Shown here piece after piece: positions 4,914 through 9,882 of a DNA stretch of 9,882 nucleotides. Both the position numbers and the translations under genes were made by a program. The stretch lies in assembly GCA_024638355.1 (NCBI GenBank), contig JAHEKO010000042.1, forward strand, positions 5,481-15,362, given 5' to 3'. Below the pieces are notes generated by a model, which saw only the letters and a list, made by a program, of their open reading frames with translations, was not told the DNA's origin and did no database searches. This stretch comes from Acidobacteriota bacterium. GTDB lineage: Bacteria > Acidobacteriota > Thermoanaerobaculia > Multivoradales > JAHEKO01. How positions within the stretch are numbered: the stretch's first letter is position 1; every line of letters begins with the position of its first letter.

Positions 4914-7262
4914 ATGTCTTTCACCGGCAGAGTGGAGAACGCGATCTTCGGATATCGCCGTCTGGTGATCTGGGTCTTCGTCGTGGTCACGCTCTTCATG
5001 GGCTACTCCGCCAGCAAGATCGGCATCGATGCCGGCTTCGCCAAGCTGCTGCCGCTCAAGCACGAGTACATGCAGACCTACCTCAAGCACCGCCAGCAGT
5101 TCGGCGGCGCCAATCGCCTGCTGATCGCCCTGATGGCGAAAGAAGGCGACATCTTCACGGCCGAGTTCTTCAACGCCCTGAGGACCGCCACCGACGAGGT
5201 GTTCTTCATTCCGGGAGTCGACCGCGCCCAGGTCACGTCGCTCTTCACTCCGAACACGCGCTTCACCGAGGTGGTCGAGGACGGCATCTCCGGTGGCAAC
5301 GTCGTGCCGGCCGAGTTCCGGGGCACGACCGAGGACCTGGAGCAGGTTCGAGAGAACATCCTGAAGGCGGGGATCGTGGGGCGGCTGGTGGCCAACGATT
5401 TTACCGGCGCCATCATCAGCGCCCAGCTCCAGGACGTGAATCCCAACACCGGCGAGCCGCTGAACTACATCCGGGTCGCGCGCGATCTCGAAGACAAGAT
5501 CCGCAACCGGTTCCAGACCACCGTCGACGTCGTCGTCGAGCCTTCGCCGGTCAACGTCCACATGATCGGCTTCGCCAAGGTGATCGGCGACATCTCCGAC
5601 GGCGCCAACCGGGTCGTGCTCTTCTTCGCCGTGGCGTTCCTGATCACGGCGATCTTCGTCTACGTCTACTCTCAGTCGATCATTCTCACCATCATCCCGC
5701 TCGTCTGCTCGCTGACCGCGGTCATCTGGCAATTGGGGACCCTGACGATGCTGGGCTACGGCATCGATCCAATGGGGATACTGGTCCCGTTCCTCATCTT
5801 CGCGATCGGCGTCAGCCATGGCGTGCAGATGGTCAGCGCCTATCGGGCCGAGCTGTTCGAAGGCGCCGACAGCTTGGAGTCGGCGCGACGGGCGTTCCGT
5901 CGCTTGCTCGTGCCCGGGGCGATCGCCCTGGCCAGCGACACCATCGGCTTCATCACCATCCAGCTGATCGAGATCCGGGTGATCCAGGAGATGGCGGTCA
6001 CCGCCAGCCTGGGAGTCGCGGTGATCATCCTCACCAATCTCATGTTGCTGCCGGTGCTGCTGTCGTACACCAAGCACGACGAGGTCTACCATCAGCGGCA
6101 AGAGCTGCGCGCCCGCCACATGCGTCCGATCTGGAAGACGCTGTCGCACGTGTCGGAGCGGCGGCCGGCGGCGATCATCCTGCTGATCTCGCTGGCTCTC
6201 GCGGCATTCGGCTACTTCAAGGCGCGGGACATCAAGATCGGTGACCTCCATCCCGGCGTTCCCGAGCTCCGTTCCGACTCCCGGTACAACATCGACAGCG
6301 AGATCATCACCGACAAGTTCTCGATCGGCGTCGACATCCTTTCGGTGATCGTCGAGACCGTCGATCAGGGCTGCGTCGACTACGAGGTCATGGCCAACAT
6401 CGACAACTTCGAGTGGCACATGCGCAACGTGCCGGGGGTGCAGTCGGTGATCGCGCTGCCGGGCGTCGCTCGGGTGATCAACGCGGGCTGGAACGAGGGC
6501 GCCATGAAGTGGCGCGTGCTGTCGCGGAACCAGTCGGTGCTCACCCAGTCGGTGACCTACGTCCCCACCACGTCGGGCCTCTTGAACGAGGACTGCAGCG
6601 TGATGCCGGTGATGATGTTCACCACCGACCACAAGGCGGAGACGCTCGCCCGGATCGTCGCCGAGGTCAAGAGCTACAACCGCGAGCACGGCTCGGAGAA
6701 TGTGCAGTTCAAGCTGGCCACCGGCAACGCCGGCGTCATGGCGGCTACCAACGAGGCGGTGGCGGCGGCCCAGTTCCCGATGCTGCTCTACGTCTTCGCC
6801 GCGATCATCGTGCTCTGCCTGATCACCTTCCGCTCGGTGCGCGCGACGCTCTGCATCGTCCTGCCCCTGGCGCTGGTCTCGCTCCTGGCCTACGCCTTGA
6901 TGACGCTGCTCGAGATCGGACTCAAGGTGTCGACGCTGCCGGTTGTAGCGCTCGGGGTCGGCATCGGCGTCGACTACGGGATCTACATCTACAGCCGCTT
7001 CAAGAGCTTCTACGACGCGGGACACTCCGTGCCGGACTCCTTCCACGAGACGCTCGACGTCACCGGTAACGGCGTCGTGTTCACCGGCGTCACTCTCGGA
7101 ATCGGCGTCGGCACCTGGATCTTCTCGCCGCTCAAGTTCCAGGCCGACATGGGGATCCTGCTCACCTTCATGTTCGTGGTGAACATGCTCGGCGCGATCC
7201 TGCTGCTACCCGCGCTGGCCTCCTTTCTGCTGGGCCACAAGAGCAAGTCGAAGGACGCCTGA
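4914..7262 (+). CDS. RND superfamily (MMPL/COG1033-type) inner-membrane transporter
   Basis: This 782-residue protein is the last operon gene. ATG 4914 follows GGAGGGG (4898-4904) by nine bases, 19 bases after the previous stop. It has the duplicated RND layout: helix 1 near residues 16-34, periplasmic domain about 36-230, helices 2-6 within about 233-384, helix 7 at 417-434, a second periplasmic domain about 436-618, then helices 8-12 within about 621-773. The fourth helix of the first half carries IGVSHG (298-303); the matching helix of the second half carries IGVDYG (684-689). In MmpL3-like pumps, Asp-Tyr pairs in these positions relay protons, so only the second half keeps the canonical pair. 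Cys487 and Cys561 are the only cysteines in the periplasmic domains and could form a disulfide. No TolC or membrane-fusion gene is nearby, so this is not an AcrB-type tripartite pump. It is probably proton-driven transport of a hydrophobic compound; direction and substrate are unknown. Confidence 0.9.
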   Translation: MSFTGRVENAIFGYRRLVIWVFVVVTLFMGYSASKIGIDAGFAKLLPLKHEYMQTYLKHRQQFGGANRLLIALMAKEGDIFTAEFFNALRTATDEVFFIPGVDRAQVTSLFTPNTRFTEVVEDGISGGNVVPAEFRGTTEDLEQVRENILKAGIVGRLVANDFTGAIISAQLQDVNPNTGEPLNYIRVARDLEDKIRNRFQTTVDVVVEPSPVNVHMIGFAKVIGDISDGANRVVLFFAVAFLITAIFVYVYSQSIILTIIPLVCSLTAVIWQLGTLTMLGYGIDPMGILVPFLIFAIGVSHGVQMVSAYRAELFEGADSLESARRAFRRLLVPGAIALASDTIGFITIQLIEIRVIQEMAVTASLGVAVIILTNLMLLPVLLSYTKHDEVYHQRQELRARHMRPIWKTLSHVSERRPAAIILLISLALAAFGYFKARDIKIGDLHPGVPELRSDSRYNIDSEIITDKFSIGVDILSVIVETVDQGCVDYEVMANIDNFEWHMRNVPGVQSVIALPGVARVINAGWNEGAMKWRVLSRNQSVLTQSVTYVPTTSGLLNEDCSVMPVMMFTTDHKAETLARIVAEVKSYNREHGSENVQFKLATGNAGVMAATNEAVAAAQFPMLLYVFAAIIVLCLITFRSVRATLCIVLPLALVSLLAYALMTLLEIGLKVSTLPVVALGVGIGVDYGIYIYSRFKSFYDAGHSVPDSFHETLDVTGNGVVFTGVTLGIGVGTWIFSPLKFQADMGILLTFMFVVNMLGAILLLPALASFLLGHKSKSKDA

Positions 7263-7291
7263 AGAGGCGGGCGGGCGTCGCTCGCCGCGAC

Positions 7292-9016
7292 TCAGCCGAG
7301 CGGCATCGCCAGGGCCACCGCCTCTTCCGCGTTGCGCAGATAGAGGCGGTCGCCGACCAGGGCGGGGTGGTTCCAGGTCTTGGCCTCGAACACCTTCAGC
7401 CGGCTGAGCTCCTCGTGCCCCTCGGGCGAGGCCCGAACCAGCACGAGGTCGCCCCGCTCTCCGATCACCAGAAGCTGCGAGGCGTCGGCAAGCAGCAGGA
7501 GCTGGCCGGCGCCGTAGCGGCCTCCCTTCCACTTCCGCTCGCCGGTCTCCAGATCGACGCAAGCGAGAATGTTGGGGTCGAACCCGTAGAGGTAGCCCTG
7601 GTGCGCCGCGTAGTCGTTGAAGTTGGGCTTCATGCCGCGCGACGTCCAGCGCTCGTCGGCCACCATGCTCGCTCCTTCGCGGCGTAGATCCAGCCGCCGG
7701 GTGCCGACTCCCTGGCCGGTGCTCATCAAGAGCGTCGAGTCGTCGACGACCAGCGCCTGCAGGACCCGGTAGTCGTTGACCGGCCAGTCGTGCTGCCACA
7801 GAAGCCTGCCGTCCACCGGATCGTGAAGGGTCATCCCCTTGTCGCTCACCATCGACACGGAGCGCTCGCCGGCGACCCACGACAGCTGCGGCGAGCTGTA
7901 GGTGTGTCCCCCGGCGGCGGCGCTCCAGCGCAGGCGGCCGTCATCGACGCCGTAGGCCAGGAGCCCCCGATCCCCTTCCCCACCGGCGTGGACGATGACC
8001 AGATCGTCGACGATCAGCGGCGACGAGGAGAAGCCCCAGGTCGGCGGCTCGCGCCGCGCGTCCTCGCGCAGATCGGCCCGCCAGACGACCTCCCCGCTCG
8101 CCGGCTCGAGCCGATGCAGGAGCCCCTCGGCACCGAGGGCGAACAGCATGCCGCCCGCCAGGGTCGGCGTGGCCCGGGGGCCGGCGCCGCCCATCGCTTC
8201 GAAGAAGCGAGACGGATACTCGTGAGCCCAGAGCTCGGCGCCGGTGTCGGCGTGGTAGGCCACCACCGCCTCGAGCTCGCCGCGCTGCTCCTGGGTGAAG
8301 ATGCGCCGCCCGGCAACGGCGAACGACGACCACCCCGGTCCCACCCGGATCCGCCACAGCTCGCGAGGGGGCCGCGCCTCCCAGTCCTCGGCGAGACTCA
8401 CGCTCGGGACCACTCCGTCCCGCCCGGGCCCGCGAAACCCGGGCCACTCGGCTTCGGCCAGCGGCGCGTCGAGGGTGGTGCCGGCGGTGCCGCCGTCGCG
8501 CGCGGCGAGATAGTCGTCTTCGGCGGTACGCGACCAGCGCCACGAGCGCTCGGCCTTGAAGTCGCCGCCATAGACCCCGTCGAGCCGCACGAGCGCGAAG
8601 TAGCCGAACGCGAGGGCCGCCGCGACGAGCCCGATCGCGGTCCGCCGCTCGGGGCCGATCCACCTCGACGCCACGAGACCGACGACGAACGCGCTCGCTC
8701 CCCACTGCACCGCACCCAGAGTGCCGAATCCGCGAATCGTCGGGTGGCCGAGCACGAACCCGAGCGCCGCCAGAGCCACGAAGCCGAGCAGACCGAAGAG
8801 GCGCTCGCGCCAGGTGGCCCGACTGGCGGCGACCCACCAGACGAGAATCAGGAGGACACAGATGAGCGGACCGAAGAAAGCGGTCATCATCACCTGCATC
8901 GACGGGTCCTCGATCATCTTCGGCAGAGAGCGAAATACCCAGAGAATCGCGAACAGCGCGAGGGCGGGCCAGAGACGCAGCGAAGTCGAGCTCGGTTTGG
9001 CGGACGGGGCGCTCAT
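7292..9016 (-). CDS. Five-helix membrane protein fused to a PQQ-like beta-propeller
   Basis: This 574-residue minus-strand protein starts at ATG 9016-9014, with GGAGG at 9025-9021 four bases upstream. Residues 14-143 hold five hydrophobic helices (about 14-30, 44-64, 73-90, 98-118 and 125-143). The basic loops SRATWRER (65-72) and SRWIGPERR (117-125) put the N-terminus in the cytoplasm and the C-terminal domain in the periplasm. From about residue 190 a propeller begins with EWPGFRGPGRDGVV, a signature I associate with PQQ-like/BamB-like repeat proteins. Blade motifs follow: ADTGAELW (256-263), PASGEVVW (305-312), VDDGRLRW (357-364), PVDGRLLW (400-407) and LETGERKW (489-496). The Asp/Glu and paired Cys expected of quinoprotein alcohol dehydrogenases are not evident, so catalysis is doubtful and a scaffold or binding role is as likely. 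The gene is convergent with the transporter (29-base gap, no clear terminator) and probably not part of that operon. Confidence 0.8.
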   Translation of the reverse strand: MSAPSAKPSSTSLRLWPALALFAILWVFRSLPKMIEDPSMQVMMTAFFGPLICVLLILVWWVAASRATWRERLFGLLGFVALAALGFVLGHPTIRGFGTLGAVQWGASAFVVGLVASRWIGPERRTAIGLVAAALAFGYFALVRLDGVYGGDFKAERSWRWSRTAEDDYLAARDGGTAGTTLDAPLAEAEWPGFRGPGRDGVVPSVSLAEDWEARPPRELWRIRVGPGWSSFAVAGRRIFTQEQRGELEAVVAYHADTGAELWAHEYPSRFFEAMGGAGPRATPTLAGGMLFALGAEGLLHRLEPASGEVVWRADLREDARREPPTWGFSSSPLIVDDLVIVHAGGEGDRGLLAYGVDDGRLRWSAAAGGHTYSSPQLSWVAGERSVSMVSDKGMTLHDPVDGRLLWQHDWPVNDYRVLQALVVDDSTLLMSTGQGVGTRRLDLRREGASMVADERWTSRGMKPNFNDYAAHQGYLYGFDPNILACVDLETGERKWKGGRYGAGQLLLLADASQLLVIGERGDLVLVRASPEGHEELSRLKVFEAKTWNHPALVGDRLYLRNAEEAVALAMPLG

Positions 9017-9166
9017 GGGACCTCCGATCTAGTGGGTTTCGAGCGCCCATCCTAGCGCCTCGCGGTCGCAACCGGCACCGCTGCCCGTCGGGCGCGCCTG
9101 CCGCCGGAAGGCGAAGAAGCTTCAGGGAGGCCCCGCGGGGCCACGGGATCAACGCGTGGCGGTCGC
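9017..9166. other. Intergenic stretch upstream of the PQQ-like gene
   Basis: No credible gene is seen in these 150 bases. They hold the ribosome binding site of the minus-strand gene (9025-9021) and a TAGGAT box at 9054-9049 without a matching -35. CGCC-GGAA-GGCG can form a small tetraloop hairpin, and a 14-base palindrome lies at 9129-9142. With the remnant to the right, this forms a gap of over 350 bases between intact genes. Confidence 0.5.
9129..9142. repeat. Perfect 14-base palindrome
   Basis: GGCCCCGCGGGGCC is fully self-complementary. It lies just downstream (minus strand) of the stop of the FG-GAP-like remnant. No T-run follows on either strand. It could be part of a Rho-dependent or degenerate 3' end, a protein binding site, or a chance product of high GC. 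Confidence 0.35.
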
Positions 9167-9370
9167 CTACCGCCGCACCGCTCGCCAGGCTCGGAGGCTG
9201 CCTCCACCATGACAGCCACCGCCGCCTCCCGCGCCCGGCTCGCCGGCGAACCCGGCGATGAGCTCCCGCCCACCTCGGCCGTCGAGATCCGCCAGACCCA
9301 GCGAGTAGGCCTTGCAGCCCTCGCCGGCCCGTCGGAGGACTACCGACCAGAGCCGGTGAGAAAGGTCAGG
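9167..9370 (-). pseudogene. C-terminal remnant of an FG-GAP/VCBS-type repeat protein
   Basis: Directly after the TAA of the PLP enzyme, and in the same frame, 67 sense codons run to TAG at 9169-9167. The translation contains LADLDGRGGRELIAGF (residues 26-41). This matches the DLDGDGxxELxAGF pattern of FG-GAP/VCBS propeller repeats, including the Asp and Gly positions of the calcium-binding-like loop. It is preceded by LWSVVLRRAGEGCKAY, ends with a Gly-rich linker and GSLRAWRAVRR, and so looks like a last propeller blade. There is no ATG, GTG or TTG start with a ribosome binding site before the motif, and no upstream blades exist because the PLP gene occupies that sequence. I read it as the surviving 3' end of a gene whose front was lost. 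A chance open frame is the alternative. Confidence 0.5.
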
Positions 9371-9882
9371 TTAGGTCCGCGCCGGTTCCTCGCTGCCGAC
9401 GCCCACCTTCTCCAGTGCCTCGGTCAGCGCGTCGATGAGGTCGTCGGGATGCTCGATGCCGACCGAGAGGCGCACCAGCGCCGGCGTGATCCCGATCGCC
9501 CGCTGCTCGTCCTCCGGCACGTCGGCATGGGTCATGGTGGCCGGGTGCTCGACCAGCGACTCGGTGCCGCCGAGACTGACCGCGAGCTTCATCAGCCGCA
9601 CGGCGTTGAGGAACTGGAACGCCTCGTGCTCGCCGGCGTCGCGGAGCTCGAACGACATCAGGGCTCCCGGCCCCGAGCACTGGGCGTCGTAGATCTCCTT
9701 CTGGCGCCCCGCCTCGAGCAGCCCCGGGAAGCGCACGCGCTCGACCTTCGGGTGGTTTGCGAGAAAACGCGAGATTCGCTGCGCGTTCTTGCGCGAGCAG
9801 GTCATGCGCAGCTTGGCCGTCTCGAGCGAGCGCAGGAGCAGCCAGGCGGAGTGCGGATCGAGCATCGAGCCGAGGATCGTGC
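9371..9882 (-). CDS. Cys/Met metabolism PLP-dependent enzyme, C-terminal part (cystathionine gamma-synthase / gamma-lyase type)
   Basis: The frame enters from the right edge and ends at TAA 9373-9371, giving 169 residues. The visible start TILGSMLDPHSAWLLLRSLE is internal family sequence that follows the PLP-lysine region, which lies outside the window. Further hallmarks are KVERVRFPGL, the SLGGTESLVEHPATMTHA block (including the Ser-Leu-Gly-Gly loop of the active site), and LVRLSVGIEHPDDLIDAL, whose Arg should bind the substrate carboxylate. This fold-type I family (PF01053) includes cystathionine gamma-synthase, cystathionine gamma-lyase, methionine gamma-lyase and O-acetyl-homoserine sulfhydrylases. 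The C-terminal half alone does not separate them, so I give no symbol. It acts in the cytoplasm in transsulfuration or methionine turnover. No functional link to the propeller gene is apparent. Confidence 0.88.
   Translation of the reverse strand, partial: TILGSMLDPHSAWLLLRSLETAKLRMTCSRKNAQRISRFLANHPKVERVRFPGLLEAGRQKEIYDAQCSGPGALMSFELRDAGEHEAFQFLNAVRLMKLAVSLGGTESLVEHPATMTHADVPEDEQRAIGITPALVRLSVGIEHPDDLIDALTEALEKVGVGSEEPART

Noticed and set aside
4764..7046. A 760-codon open frame on the minus strand opposite the transporter gene
   Set aside because: Its translation is dominated by His, Asp, Arg, Gln and Val with no signal, helix or domain pattern. Such antisense frames arise from strong G/C third-position bias. 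The plus-strand gene has clear RND architecture and a good ribosome binding site.
7263..7291. Bidirectional terminator between the convergent genes
   Set aside because: Only an imperfect GC hairpin with a bulge and no T-run on either strand; not enough for a call.
7790..9055. A 421-codon plus-strand frame and a 403-codon minus-strand frame (7941-9152) across the PQQ-like gene
   Set aside because: Both are Arg/Pro/Gly-rich shadow translations. The 7292-9016 frame carries membrane helices that obey the positive-inside rule and repeated propeller motifs.
9052..9273. A 73-codon minus-strand frame upstream of the PQQ-like gene
   Set aside because: Ser/Arg/Gly-rich with no recognisable motif; it overlaps, in another frame, the remnant that does show an FG-GAP motif.

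Overview
The window is GC-rich throughout (about two thirds G+C by eye, with a strong G/C preference at third codon positions). It encodes Sec-type signal peptides, an outer-membrane beta-barrel and periplasmic beta-propellers, so the source is a Gram-negative (diderm) bacterium. The mix of DUF1302/DUF1329 genes, a WPGFRGPGRDG-type PQQ-like propeller and an FG-GAP-type remnant would suit Acidobacteriota, Myxococcota-like lineages or a high-GC proteobacterium. This is inference; no rRNA or marker gene is present to settle it.

Layout. Positions 1-215 (minus) hold the 5' end of an unrecognised exported protein that runs off the left edge. Positions 216-480 are a divergent intergenic region with three inverted repeats. 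Positions 481-7262 (plus) are a tight four-gene operon: a DUF1302-type outer-membrane barrel protein (481-2463), a DUF1329-type periplasmic protein (2483-3847), a Ycf48-like Asp-box propeller (3851-4894) and an RND/MMPL-type inner-membrane transporter (4914-7262). Gaps between these genes are 3 to 19 bases. Positions 7292-9016 (minus, convergent) encode a five-helix membrane protein fused to a PQQ-like propeller. Positions 9167-9370 (minus) look like the C-terminal remnant of an FG-GAP/VCBS-type repeat protein. Positions 9371-9882 (minus) are the C-terminal part of a Cys/Met-metabolism PLP enzyme cut by the right edge.

How the genes may work together. The four plus-strand genes place one component in each envelope compartment: an inner-membrane RND pump, a soluble propeller, a soluble DUF1329 protein (a family I recall as LolA/LolB-like in fold) and an outer-membrane barrel. 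The natural inference is a trans-envelope route for a hydrophobic molecule such as a lipid, fatty acid, sterol, hydrocarbon or polymer-derived compound. From memory, DUF1302 and DUF1329 genes are often adjacent in proteobacteria, frequently near RND and Ycf48-like genes, yet substrate and direction are poorly defined. This is the most interesting system in the window. No metabolic enzyme lies inside the operon to name the substrate. No tRNA, rRNA, CRISPR array, insertion sequence or phage gene was seen.
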